From positions 25,652 to 89,651 of the forward strand of contig CAMOEW010000003.1 of assembly GCA_946612625.1 (NCBI GenBank): DNA of 64,000 nucleotides, read 5' to 3'. This document shows, piece by piece, positions 56,126 through 64,000 of this stretch. Under the pieces are notes generated by a model. That model saw only the letters and a program-made list of their open reading frames with translations. It did not search any database and was not told the DNA's origin. This DNA is from an uncultured Prevotella sp. (GTDB lineage Bacteria > Bacteroidota > Bacteroidia > Bacteroidales > Bacteroidaceae). Position 1 is the stretch's first letter. Each line of letters opens with the position of its first letter. A program made the position numbers and the translations under genes.

Positions 56126-56913
56126 AACTTTATTGCCTTCAGCACAGCATAAAAAACAATCGACACAAATATAATCGTCGCACCCGAAGGCACGTTGAGC
56201 CAATAGGAAAGCATAAGCCCACAGAAACAATCAGCGATACCGAACACAACGCTCAGCCATGCCATTCTCCGAAAGGAATATGTAAACAGATTGGCGGTCA
56301 GCTGAGGTATGGTGAGCAGACTTATCACGAGCACAATGCCTACCATGCGTAACGTTGCAACTATAGCCATTGCCGTAAGTATCATCATCATATACTCAAT
56401 GGCGACAACCGGAAGCCCTTGCGAACGTGCAAACACAGGGTCGAACGCTATACTGACAATGGTGCGCATCAGCACACAGAACACCACACTCACCACGGCA
56501 GCAAGTATAGCCAGCAGCCACAGGTCGGCGGTGCTGATGGTGAGGATATTTCCAAAGAGATAGGCACTTAGATCTGTCATAAAACCAGGTGTGAGAAAAC
56601 AGCAGATTATTCCGACACTCATACCGAAGGTCCAGAACAGTGCTATTGCCGAATCCTCGCGCACATCGTTTCGGTGGCTCATCCACTGTACGCCACATGC
56701 CGAGAGAACCGCGAACAGCATTGCCGAAAGAATTGGGTTGATGCCAAAGAACACTCCCAGTCCGATGCCGCCAAACGACGCATGAGTGATGCCACCGCTG
56801 ATAAATACCAGGCGGCGAGTTACGATATAAGTACCTATCAGGCCGCACACGATGCTGGCAAGAACAGAACCGGCAATGGCATTCTGAAAAAAAACGTATT
56901 CAAATATACTCAT
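56110..56913 (-). CDS. ABC-3 family metal transporter permease
   Basis: A 267-residue membrane protein of the ZnuB/TroC/MntB type, with about eight helices. GLIGTYIVTRRLVFISGGITHASFGGIGLG is the typical first conserved block, and MVGIVLVISLLTIPQLTA carries the conserved part near the ATPase-contact loop. It should move zinc or manganese through the inner membrane. No ATPase or metal-binding lipoprotein gene is next to it. It starts 4 bp within the end of the cysteine-rich gene, so the two are translationally coupled. Confidence 0.88.
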   Translation of the reverse strand: MSIFEYVFFQNAIAGSVLASIVCGLIGTYIVTRRLVFISGGITHASFGGIGLGVFFGINPILSAMLFAVLSACGVQWMSHRNDVREDSAIALFWTFGMSVGIICCFLTPGFMTDLSAYLFGNILTISTADLWLLAILAAVVSVVFCVLMRTIVSIAFDPVFARSQGLPVVAIEYMMMILTAMAIVATLRMVGIVLVISLLTIPQLTANLFTYSFRRMAWLSVVFGIADCFCGLMLSYWLNVPSGATIIFVSIVFYAVLKAIKLRIKS

Positions 56914-57290
56914 TCGGAAAGAAGCATTAACAATTCGTCGCGCACCTGATCGGGAATATTAACCTGACGCAATATCAGACTGCGATTCCACAGCTTCACC
57001 TCGTCGGGCTTCATCGTATATAGAACCTCGCGGAACTCCTCTGCCTCAGTGTCGCTGTATTCGGAACCGTCGCGACCACGGAATCGGTCGAGACTCTCAT
57101 CGTCGAAATACTCGATGTCCTTGGTGGCTGCCTCCATCATACATTCCTGTTCGCACTTCGCATTAATGCCGTTGCAACTGCCGCAATCGGATTTGACAAC
57201 AACAACCTCACCGTCAACCCCCGACAGGAAATGTCCCATGAGCGCCGTCGCAATACCCAGGACCACTATTGCCATCAACAATATCCACAT
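56910..57290 (-). CDS. small membrane protein with four-cysteine motif, unknown
   Basis: A 126-residue protein. An N-terminal helix (residues 2-19) is followed by C36-x2-C39-x6-C46-x3-C50, then an acidic helical domain with repeated Asp and Glu. The cysteines could bind a metal or an iron-sulfur cluster. The stop overlaps the ABC-3 permease start by 4 bp (ATGA), and aroA lies 10 bp upstream. I do not recognise a characterised family. Confidence 0.8.
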   Translation of the reverse strand: MWILLMAIVVLGIATALMGHFLSGVDGEVVVVKSDCGSCNGINAKCEQECMMEAATKDIEYFDDESLDRFRGRDGSEYSDTEAEEFREVLYTMKPDEVKLWNRSLILRQVNIPDQVRDELLMLLSE

Positions 57291-57299
57291 GCTACAACG

Positions 57300-58556
57300 T
57301 CAATTGTTTAAGGTTAACACGCCGAAGCCGGCCTTATTCAAATGCTCCCAAAAAGCTGGATACGATTTCGTCACAACCTGCGGATTATTTATACGTATGC
57401 GTGGCAGACGGAACGCTGCCGGAGCGAAGGCGAGAGCCATGCGATGGTCTTCGTAAGTATCGATGGCGTCTGGCGACGGATTGCAACGCTCGCCGTCCCA
57501 CGACAGCTCGCAAGCACCATTGTCGTGAAGCACAAAGCCAAGCTTGCGCATCTCTGTCTTCAGCGCCTCAATACGGTCGGTTTCTTTTATCTTCAATGTG
57601 GAAAGACCGCTGAAGCGGAAAGGCACATTAAGCATGGCACATGTGACCACGAAGGTCTGTGCAAGGTCGGGACAATTGACAAAATCGAACTCCAGGCGCG
57701 GCACGCAATGACCGCTCTTGTGCAATATTACTGTTGTGGGTACGCCCTGTTCGCGGCTCACGAACTCCGTTTTCACGCCAAGCAGACTAAAGAGATAACG
57801 CACTATCGAATCGCCCTGTCGGGAACCGTCGGTAAGTCCGGTCAGACGCACCTCTGCAGCACAGTCGTGACAGAGGGCGACCATCTCGTACCAATAGCTT
57901 GCAGCACTCCAGTCATTCTCGATAACATAACTGTTTTCCCTACGATAAGGCCGTGGCTTCACATCTATCGTATCTCCGCCGCTCCACTCAGCATCGGCAC
58001 CGTATTCGCGCATTGTCCAGAGTGTGAGGTCAATATACGGCCTTGAGATGACAGCATCGGTGAGGTGTAGCTGAAGTCCTTCGGTGAGCACTGGACCTAT
58101 TATCAGCAGAGCTGAGATAAACTGCGAACTGATATTTCCGGGAATCTCAAGATATCCACCGTCGAGCTTCCTGCCACGTATGCGCAACGGGGGGAAACCC
58201 TCTTCGCCTACATATTCTATATCAGCCCCCAATGAGCGCAGGGCATTCACCAGGACATGAATCGGACGATGACGCATACGTTGTGTGCCTGTCAGCACAT
58301 GCTCGCCCTCTGTCACCGAGAGGTAGGCCGTCATGAAACGCATGGCGGTGCCTGCTGCCATGATATCTATCTCGTATGGATTATCGCGTAAAGCACGTAG
58401 TATCACCTCAGTGTCGTCGCAGTCGGACAGATTGTCGGGCATCTTTGTCAATCCCGACAACGCATGTATCACCAGGGCACGATTAGATATGCTCTTTGAA
58501 GCAGGCAAGTCGATAGTGGCATTCAGCGATATTGGGGCTGTTATTTCGTGTATCAT
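57300..58556 (-). CDS. aroA: EPSP synthase (3-phosphoshikimate 1-carboxyvinyltransferase)
   Basis: A 418-residue enzyme of the shikimate pathway that joins PEP to shikimate-3-phosphate. PASKSISNRAL (K21, S22, R26), the DFVNCPDLAQTF segment with the catalytic aspartate, and KIKETDRIEAL with the catalytic glutamate are present. The ATG at 58556 gives the standard start MIHEITAP; a longer frame to 58586 overlaps the promoter. First gene of a six-gene minus-strand run. Confidence 0.94.
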   Translation of the reverse strand: MIHEITAPISLNATIDLPASKSISNRALVIHALSGLTKMPDNLSDCDDTEVILRALRDNPYEIDIMAAGTAMRFMTAYLSVTEGEHVLTGTQRMRHRPIHVLVNALRSLGADIEYVGEEGFPPLRIRGRKLDGGYLEIPGNISSQFISALLIIGPVLTEGLQLHLTDAVISRPYIDLTLWTMREYGADAEWSGGDTIDVKPRPYRRENSYVIENDWSAASYWYEMVALCHDCAAEVRLTGLTDGSRQGDSIVRYLFSLLGVKTEFVSREQGVPTTVILHKSGHCVPRLEFDFVNCPDLAQTFVVTCAMLNVPFRFSGLSTLKIKETDRIEALKTEMRKLGFVLHDNGACELSWDGERCNPSPDAIDTYEDHRMALAFAPAAFRLPRIRINNPQVVTKSYPAFWEHLNKAGFGVLTLNN

Positions 58557-58583
58557 ACCTTTATATAATCTAAAAAAAGCATA

Positions 58584-58615
58584 CAAAGATAGCCTTTTTT
58601 ATCTAAACATCCAAA
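58584..58615 (-). promoter_or_regulatory. promoter of aroA-porW-porX-tsaE run
   Basis: Minus-strand TATCTTTG at 58584-58591 and TTTG at 58612-58615, 20 bp apart. It is the only clear promoter visible for the six genes down to tsaE. Confidence 0.75.
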
Positions 58616-58630
58616 AAACATCGCAAAAAA

Positions 58631-58663
58631 TTTGTTTATTCCAATAAAAAGCAGTAATTTTGC
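58631..58663 (+). promoter_or_regulatory. promoter of tRNA-Pro
   Basis: TTTG at 58631-58634 and TAATTTTGC at 58655-58663, with 20 bp between; transcription should start about 15 nt before the tRNA. Confidence 0.75.
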
Positions 58664-58682
58664 ACCGCAAAAAACAAATGTT

Positions 58683-58755
58683 CGGGATTTAGCGCAGTTG
58701 GTAGCGCACACGTCTGGGGGGCGCGAGGTCGCTGGTTCGAGTCCAGTAATCCCGA
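58683..58755 (+). tRNA. tRNA-Pro (anticodon GGG)
   Basis: The 73-nt cloverleaf has a 7-bp acceptor stem (CGGGATT with AATCCCG), D arm GCGC/GCGC, anticodon loop CTGGGGG giving GGG, T arm GCTGG/CCAGT with loop TTCGAGT, and discriminator A. The anticodon stem (CACGT with GCGCG) has an A-C mismatch at 28-42. CCA is not encoded. It reads CCC and CCU codons. Confidence 0.92.
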
Positions 58756-58825
58756 CAGAAAATATGGAGTTGAAAGCCACACGGCTACAACTCCTTTTTT
58801 CGTTTACAAAAGAAAAAATTTATAT

Positions 58826-61081
58826 ATGCAAATGAAAAAAATCTTTTTAATCATGCTCGCAACCCTGACAACAGCGGTTGCCACAAATGCACAGGAGATA
58901 ATCAACAGCTATAAGCTCACTCCGATGCTCATTCACAACGCCAACAACTACAACCGGCAAAAACAGATGAAAAGAGCCAAAGGCACGCCCATGATGCCAC
59001 ATGCCACGATGGCATTGGTAAAGCTTGCTCCGGGCGAAAGCGACGGACTGCTGAAAGAGCAGGGATGCACAGTGCTCAAGAGAATCAACGACATAAGAGT
59101 GGCCATCGTGCCCGACAACAAGATTGCAAGCCTCTCGATAGACAACAGGGTGCTGCGCATGGAGGCAAACCCACTGCCCGAGATACTTACCGACAGCACC
59201 GCATCGGTGATAAATGCCAATGCAGCCTACAATGGCACACAGCTGCCGCAGGCTTTCACCGGCAAAGGTGTTGTGGTGGGAATTGACGACGTAGGATTCG
59301 ATTTCACACACCCGATGTTCCTTAATGCCGACGGCACATCGCGCATAAAAGAGGCTTGGGACATATATACCGGCAAGGGCAACGGTTTCCTGTCAATCGG
59401 TTCGAAATATATCACAAGCGACGACATACTTGCTGCCGGTGGCACATGCGACAGCCTGCAGCACACCCACGGCACCCACGTCATGGGAATAGCAGCTGGG
59501 AGCCCCGTGCTTGACGGAAAATACAAGGGCATAGCCTACGAGAGCGACATCGTGGCAAGCCTGGCACATCTAAGCGGATATACAGATTCGCAATTACATA
59601 CTCTTGCCCAAGACCTCTACAGGCTGATTGCAGAAAAAGACAGTGTATTCCCACCCTTATACAATACAATAGGTTTGTCGAACGCCATGCACGTACTGTC
59701 GATAATAAACGCCTTCGAGTATGCCGGGAAGCACAATCAGCCGTGCGTAATCAATCTGAGCTACGGGGCGCAGTTAATGTTTGGCAACGACTACAGCCTG
59801 ACAGAAGAGACATTCAACAACCTCGTGGGCAAAGGCCGCATCATCGTATGTGCAGCAGGCAACAACAGCGACAGCGACATCTACCGTCATAAAAGCCGGA
59901 GTGAACGGTTTGACAAAACGATGTATCTGAAAAACCGCAACTGTATGCTCTCCTTCCGTTCACCAATAAGCGACTCGTTCATGTTGAAGATAATCGTTGA
60001 CGGCAACAAGCCCGACACGCTGCGAATCAGCAGCGCCGCCCTTGACGCACTCGCCGGCAAGGAATACTCAGACAGTGCCAATGTGGGCGAGACAGAAGGT
60101 GTGATGCACCGGCTCTATATAACAGCAATAGCCACATCCAACGTTGAGCGCCAGACAAAAGAATATCTGCTTGCACTAAACTTCCCACAGATAGTGAGGG
60201 AGATTTATGAGCATACAAGCCTCAAGCTTATCGTAGAGGGAGAAGCCGACGTTGATATTCTCGGAAACGAAAACAAGCTCGCTTTCAACCAGTGGAGCAA
60301 GAGCACCGCCACGTCAAATGCGCCCTACACCATTTCACAACCATCGGCATTCAGCCGGATGATAAGTGTGGGGGCAACAAGCCACCGGCAGACAGTAGCG
60401 AATCTTAGCGGAAACGAAATAACAGCGGAGAGCAGCAATCTCAATCCCGAAGGAAAAATTGTGTCGTGGTCGGGAACAGGTCCTACGCTTTTCGAGACAA
60501 TGAAGCCTGACATCTGTGCCCCCGGATTCAACGTCGTCTCTGCTGTCAACAGCTTTAATCCTAATGAATCTGTAAGTACAGCAAAGAACACAATTGCAGA
60601 TATCAAGACTCACGACAAGACATATTTCATGCAGGCCGATTGCGGCACGTCGATGTCGGCACCTGTTGTTACCGGCGTCATAGCGCTATGGCTCCAGGCC
60701 GACTCAACCCTGACCCCCGAAGACATAAAGAACATAATGGCCGAGACTTCGACTCACCCCGACGAGACGTTGAACTACCCTAACTACATTTATGGCATGG
60801 GAGAAATCGATGCCTATCACGGACTGCTTAAGATTCTCAAGATAGATTCAAAAATTGAGGGTCTGCCGACATACCAGCCCACCGACAAGCATTTTGCAAT
60901 ACGCGACGGCGAACTGATAATAAGCGGTAACACCAATACCGCAGTAAGCATCTATAATATGAATGGACAGAAGGTTCTGACGGTTTCCAATGCTGCCAAC
61001 GGCAGAGTAAGTCTTCGCGGCCTTCCCGGAGGCATCTACGTGGTGAAGTTCAACAACGGTTCCACACTAATCAGACTATAA
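58826..61081 (+). CDS. secreted S8 (subtilisin-like) protease with Por-type tail
   Basis: A 751-residue serine protease. Signal peptide to about Ala22 (TNA-Q), then a prodomain (to about 125), then the catalytic domain: D154 (VGIDDVGFDFTHP), H215 (HTHGTH), oxyanion N346 (AAGNN) and S609 (GTSMSAP). A beta-rich insert of some 150 residues (about 355-505) separates the His and Ser blocks. The C-terminal 75 residues resemble a type IX sorting domain (SIYNMNGQKV, GIYVVKF). The start may be 58826 or 58832. It ends 5 bp from the convergent M6 protease. Confidence 0.9.
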   Translation: MQMKKIFLIMLATLTTAVATNAQEIINSYKLTPMLIHNANNYNRQKQMKRAKGTPMMPHATMALVKLAPGESDGLLKEQGCTVLKRINDIRVAIVPDNKIASLSIDNRVLRMEANPLPEILTDSTASVINANAAYNGTQLPQAFTGKGVVVGIDDVGFDFTHPMFLNADGTSRIKEAWDIYTGKGNGFLSIGSKYITSDDILAAGGTCDSLQHTHGTHVMGIAAGSPVLDGKYKGIAYESDIVASLAHLSGYTDSQLHTLAQDLYRLIAEKDSVFPPLYNTIGLSNAMHVLSIINAFEYAGKHNQPCVINLSYGAQLMFGNDYSLTEETFNNLVGKGRIIVCAAGNNSDSDIYRHKSRSERFDKTMYLKNRNCMLSFRSPISDSFMLKIIVDGNKPDTLRISSAALDALAGKEYSDSANVGETEGVMHRLYITAIATSNVERQTKEYLLALNFPQIVREIYEHTSLKLIVEGEADVDILGNENKLAFNQWSKSTATSNAPYTISQPSAFSRMISVGATSHRQTVANLSGNEITAESSNLNPEGKIVSWSGTGPTLFETMKPDICAPGFNVVSAVNSFNPNESVSTAKNTIADIKTHDKTYFMQADCGTSMSAPVVTGVIALWLQADSTLTPEDIKNIMAETSTHPDETLNYPNYIYGMGEIDAYHGLLKILKIDSKIEGLPTYQPTDKHFAIRDGELIISGNTNTAVSIYNMNGQKVLTVSNAANGRVSLRGLPGGIYVVKFNNGSTLIRL

Positions 61082-61086
61082 CGGAG

Positions 61087-63690
61087 TCACTCTCCGGCGC
61101 TCATGATGATATTCACGAGCGCCGTGAGATCGGTTCCGTTTACCGTGCCGTCGCCGTTGACATCAGCTGCATCGGTCGTTTCTCTATTGCCGAGGATTAC
61201 GTTTGCCAATGCTGTCAGGTCGGTACCGTTCACAACGCCGTCACCAGTGACATCGCCCTCAATACTTGGAGATGCAGCCTCAAACTGGCCGTCGAAGTCA
61301 ACGAGATATAGCTCATCGATAATCTCACCGTTCAGCACATCTGTACCGTAGATTCCTATTACATTATAATATTTGCCGTTATAGTTCTTGGGAATAGAGA
61401 CATTCTTAACCTGGAACTTCTGCCATACTCGCAGCGACTTGTCGTTGCCCTCGGCCCATACGCCACCGTTCTTTACCAGTTTCACTGCCTTCAGTTTTAC
61501 AAGGTCGCAATAGTCAGAATCTGCCAGTCTGTCGATATTTACGGCACGCGGCTGAACCGTTTCTCCGGCTGTAATTGTAAGGCCAGAGGCATCTGATGAC
61601 ATTCCGAGACTTACCGCCTGCACCAACCCGTTCTCGGATGCCACGCCTGCAAATAGTGTTCCACTGACAATATCGTTGCGCTTCAGTCCCAAGTCGATGT
61701 CCTTGAACATTATAGTGCTGCCTGAGCCGTCGCGGATATAAGAGTCGTTGTTATATACGTAGAGCACCCTGGCATCACGCAACTGAAGCAGAGCTTCCGT
61801 ACCCACATCCTTTGTCTTGAATTCGGCTACTGAGATGGCGGCAATTGTATTCACCGTAACTGTACAGGATGCCGACAGGCCATTGTCGCTCGTCACGGTA
61901 ATAACTGCGGTGCCTTCAGCAACTCCGGTCAACTTGCCCTCGTTGTCAACAGTGGCAACATCGGTATTACTGCTGCTCCATTCTAGTTTGTATGTAGCAT
62001 AGCTCGGTGTGGGCACGGCATCCAACTGTATGGTCTGTCCCACTGCCACGTCGGCCGCATCAGGCAACGACAGCATCTTCAGTATATAGGTATTGCTGAC
62101 ATAGAATGATATATTACCGTTCACAAGCGTGATTTTGTCTAACCCCCACTGTGTTGACTTGCCGTTCCATGTCAGCAGGTTTGCTGGCTCGGTGACGTTG
62201 TTGAGTTCCTTCACATTAGCGGTTCCGGGAAAGGCATCTCCTGCACCGTCTATAGAATAGCCTCCCTGCACATGGTCGCCATTGGCACGTACCAACTTGA
62301 AATAATTGTGCGCCGGATTAGTATTTACGCTATTGCTCTGCCATACATCAGGGTCGGACTCATCAACACGGAACACGAGCATACCCACGCCGGGCAGGTA
62401 TGCGTCCCACTTGAAGCTTTTCTGGCGGTTTTCAAGCAAGAAATATTCATCCTTGTTCGGCGAGTCGATGCGGTAGCTCTTTCCGTTTTTGCCAATCTGT
62501 TCTAATGAGAACGAGCCTTCGCCATCGATTTTAGTGGGAGCCTCGGCAAATCCGAGAAACGTGCGCTCGTATGCATTATAACCGGCAGGTGTACGGCTGT
62601 CGTTCAGATAGTTGCCGCCTGCCATAACGTCCCACGAACCGGGGTCGGCACTCCGACCGTCTTCCTCATAGTTGGCGTCGTAGTGGTCCATTAGTCCGAG
62701 CACATGCGAGAACTCATGACAGATAGTACCTATTCCGTCGAGGCTTGTTCCGCCACGGACTTCCGAGTCACTAATCTCGGTGCTGCAGGCAAAGCGTCCT
62801 ATATATTTGCCATCGAAGCTCCACTTCATATACCGTGAATAACCGGTATAATTATTGGCATGAGGCCATAGATAGTTTTCGTCGTTTCCCGAGATGTTGC
62901 TGCCATATCCGGCATAGATGATATACACCATGTCTAAATATCCGTCGTTGTCGATATCATACTGCGACAAGTCTGTCTGAGCTTCTGCCTTACTGAGCAC
63001 GTCGAGCATAATCTCGACCGACATAGAAGCCTGCTTCATGTCGGTACACTTGTAGTCGAGTTCAATAGGTCCGAGGATATCGAATGTAGGTTTGAAGATT
63101 CCGAACGAGTTGTCGCGGAAATAGTCGCTCACACTTCCCGTACAACTTACCCAACGCCTCGAGTTGTGGTCGGTATATCCCGTCCAGTCTTCCTTGCTCG
63201 TCATGTCCTTATAGAAGTCGAGCACGTCGTCGCGCATAAACTTACGGTCAGAGTATTCGGCAAGAATCACTAGTCCCTTGAATTTATTGTAGTCAATGAG
63301 TTTATGGGGACTCTCTGCACGCTGGCGGGCACTTTTGTGCATCTTTGAGCCTGATTCAGTCATTGCAGGAATGAGATAGCGCTGCTGTGAAGCAAGAAAA
63401 GCAGTTTCATCCGCACTGCGGTTTGCGGCATCATGAGCCACGATTTCCGATGCCGACAGCTGTCCATGGCTTACTCCTGTTGCGTATCGGTAGAAACCGT
63501 CGCTGCATTTAATTACTGTGAATCCGTCTTCAGTGGTATTGAAATTCAGATATTCATCGCCATGCAATCGAACTGTTACGTATGTACCGTCGGGTTGCTT
63601 CACCTTAACGCTGCCGGGATGGGCCGGAACAGCATGACTCAATGAGATATAGGAAACTGCTGTCAGTAGAAACAGGATGATTTTTTTCAT
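61087..63690 (-). CDS. secreted M6-like metalloprotease with Big2 and dockerin-like domains
   Basis: An 867-residue protein from the ATG at 63690, which lies after the promoter. Signal peptide to Ala20; M6/InhA-type zinc protease with H325-E326-x2-H329-x5-D335 (HEFSHVLGLMD) and a SWDVMAGG Met-turn; a Big2 Ig-like domain (VATVDNEGKLTGVAEG); a beta-barrel-like module (about 645-800); and two calcium-loop repeats GDVTGDGVVNGTDLTAL and ADVNGDGTVNGTDLTAL, as in type I dockerins, at the very end. It may degrade host or dietary proteins. There is no scaffoldin in the window. Confidence 0.9.
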   Translation of the reverse strand: MKKIILFLLTAVSYISLSHAVPAHPGSVKVKQPDGTYVTVRLHGDEYLNFNTTEDGFTVIKCSDGFYRYATGVSHGQLSASEIVAHDAANRSADETAFLASQQRYLIPAMTESGSKMHKSARQRAESPHKLIDYNKFKGLVILAEYSDRKFMRDDVLDFYKDMTSKEDWTGYTDHNSRRWVSCTGSVSDYFRDNSFGIFKPTFDILGPIELDYKCTDMKQASMSVEIMLDVLSKAEAQTDLSQYDIDNDGYLDMVYIIYAGYGSNISGNDENYLWPHANNYTGYSRYMKWSFDGKYIGRFACSTEISDSEVRGGTSLDGIGTICHEFSHVLGLMDHYDANYEEDGRSADPGSWDVMAGGNYLNDSRTPAGYNAYERTFLGFAEAPTKIDGEGSFSLEQIGKNGKSYRIDSPNKDEYFLLENRQKSFKWDAYLPGVGMLVFRVDESDPDVWQSNSVNTNPAHNYFKLVRANGDHVQGGYSIDGAGDAFPGTANVKELNNVTEPANLLTWNGKSTQWGLDKITLVNGNISFYVSNTYILKMLSLPDAADVAVGQTIQLDAVPTPSYATYKLEWSSSNTDVATVDNEGKLTGVAEGTAVITVTSDNGLSASCTVTVNTIAAISVAEFKTKDVGTEALLQLRDARVLYVYNNDSYIRDGSGSTIMFKDIDLGLKRNDIVSGTLFAGVASENGLVQAVSLGMSSDASGLTITAGETVQPRAVNIDRLADSDYCDLVKLKAVKLVKNGGVWAEGNDKSLRVWQKFQVKNVSIPKNYNGKYYNVIGIYGTDVLNGEIIDELYLVDFDGQFEAASPSIEGDVTGDGVVNGTDLTALANVILGNRETTDAADVNGDGTVNGTDLTALVNIIMSAGE

Positions 63691-63738
63691 ATAATTTCTA
63701 ATATTTTTTAATTTAACATCGTGAAGCACAATTATTTT

Positions 63739-63771
63739 GCAAAGTTAGCAATTTTAATGCTTATTTCCAAA
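63739..63771 (-). promoter_or_regulatory. promoter of M6 protease gene
   Basis: Minus-strand TAACTTTGC at 63739-63747 with TTTG at 63768-63771, 20 bp upstream. It places the transcription start just below 63740, so the in-frame ATG at 63729 lies almost on it and 63690 is the better start. Confidence 0.78.
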
Positions 63772-63853
63772 ACTTTCACACAAAATTTCCACAAAGATTC
63801 CTATTTACTCAAATTTTAGGAAAACCGCGCTCAAGCAAGTAGTAAATACTTAA

Positions 63854-63930
63854 AACAAAACTTACTAAAGAAATGAAAAGTAAATTCTGCTCCGAACAAA
63901 ACTTACTAAAGAAATGAAAAGTAAATTCTG
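63854..63930. repeat. 36-bp exact direct repeat, 41-bp period
   Basis: Copies at 63854-63889 and 63895-63930 are identical and separated by 5 bp. Each contains an imperfect palindrome (ACTTACT and AGTAAAT). The period equals that of the array at 26202, but the sequence differs. Confidence 0.9.
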
Positions 63931-63933
63931 ATT

Positions 63934-63982
63934 CGAAAAAAATTGCGACGGCATTTCCGTGATTCGGATAATGCCGTCGCAA
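63934..63982 (-). terminator. minus-strand intrinsic terminator of an off-window gene
   Basis: Arms 63943-63955 and 63970-63982 form a perfect 13-bp stem, with an inner TCCG/CGGA stem beyond one bulged base. On the minus strand it is followed by a run of seven T. The core GGCATTTCCGTGATTCGGA resembles the 41-bp repeats at 26202. Confidence 0.85.
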
Positions 63983-64000
63983 ATTATACAGGGTGTTCAG

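Larger units (their letters stand above)
63748..64000. other. gene-free right end of the window
   Basis: No coding frame is supported here. Counting from the M6 start at 63690, the gene-free stretch is 310 bp. It holds the -33 region of the M6 promoter, an AT-rich 36-bp direct repeat and a strong minus-strand terminator, which implies a minus-strand gene beyond the edge. Confidence 0.7.

Noticed and set aside
58683..58755. tRNA-Pro as an integration site for a mobile element
   Set aside because: No integrase, no direct repeat of the tRNA 3' end and no change in gene character on either side.
61087..61270. Evidence for a cellulosome
   Set aside because: Dockerin-like repeats alone are common in Bacteroidota secreted proteins; no cohesin or scaffoldin is present.
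63854..63930. CRISPR or attachment site
   Set aside because: Only two copies with a 5-bp gap, and no integrase or cas gene.

Overview
This window looks like chromosome from a member of the Bacteroidota, most likely a Prevotella-type (Prevotellaceae) organism. The grounds are: at least twenty gene starts preceded by the phylum's TAnnTTTG -7 box, often with a TTTG about 20 bp upstream; a MurF-alanine racemase fusion; a fucokinase/GDP-fucose pyrophosphorylase fusion (Fkp); families found mainly in this phylum (DUF3098, DUF4834, DUF1599, GSCFA); PorX and PorW of the type IX secretion system; and secreted proteins with Por-type C-terminal tails. The species cannot be fixed from sequence reading alone. 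Coding density is high. I see no prophage, insertion sequence, CRISPR array or integrase.

Layout. 1-2,090: nitroreductase and two tandem deoxynucleoside kinases, closed by a strong terminator. 2,099-5,955 (minus): a uronate operon with a GatC-like EIIC permease, a 5-keto-4-deoxyuronate isomerase (KduI) carrying a signal peptide, and an ExuT-type transporter. 6,045-12,078 (minus): murF-alr, a GSCFA protein and fkp, divergent from fucP. 13,556-18,809: MTA/SAH nucleosidase, a YfhO-type membrane protein and typA. 19,002-20,825: rpsO with a long leader, and a secreted GH28 pectinase. 20,880-25,271 (minus): ftsX, DUF3098, uppP, truB, queA, folK. 25,424-29,495: a radical SAM protein, a 41-bp tandem repeat array and two secreted proteins with nearly identical tails. 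29,638-36,366 (minus): a tripartite RND efflux operon followed by an LpxA-like acyltransferase. 36,505-44,734: CCA-adding-type enzyme, a PAP2 phosphatase with a predicted outer-membrane barrel, and a housekeeping run (DUF1599, DoxX, tpiA, SPOR, folE). 44,743-51,055: DUF4834, pssA and psd facing dnaE, trxA and a small acidic protein. 51,072-58,556 (minus): aroA, a cysteine-rich small protein, an ABC-3 metal permease, porW, porX and tsaE. 58,683-63,690: tRNA-Pro(GGG) and two convergent secreted proteases (S8 and M6). The last 310 bp hold no gene but contain a promoter, a direct repeat and a terminator.

Themes. Pectin and uronate use (GH28, KduI, ExuT, EIIC), fucose salvage for surface glycans (FucP, Fkp), envelope building (MurF-Alr, UppP, FtsX, PssA/Psd, LpxA-like, RND pump), and T9SS-linked secretion (PorX, PorW and tail-bearing cargo) fit a gut or oral anaerobe living on plant and host glycans. 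The least expected items are the exported, apparently catalytically intact KduI beside a PTS permease with no PTS partners, the divergent LpxA paralogue, the PAP2-barrel fusion, and the repeat families at gene junctions.
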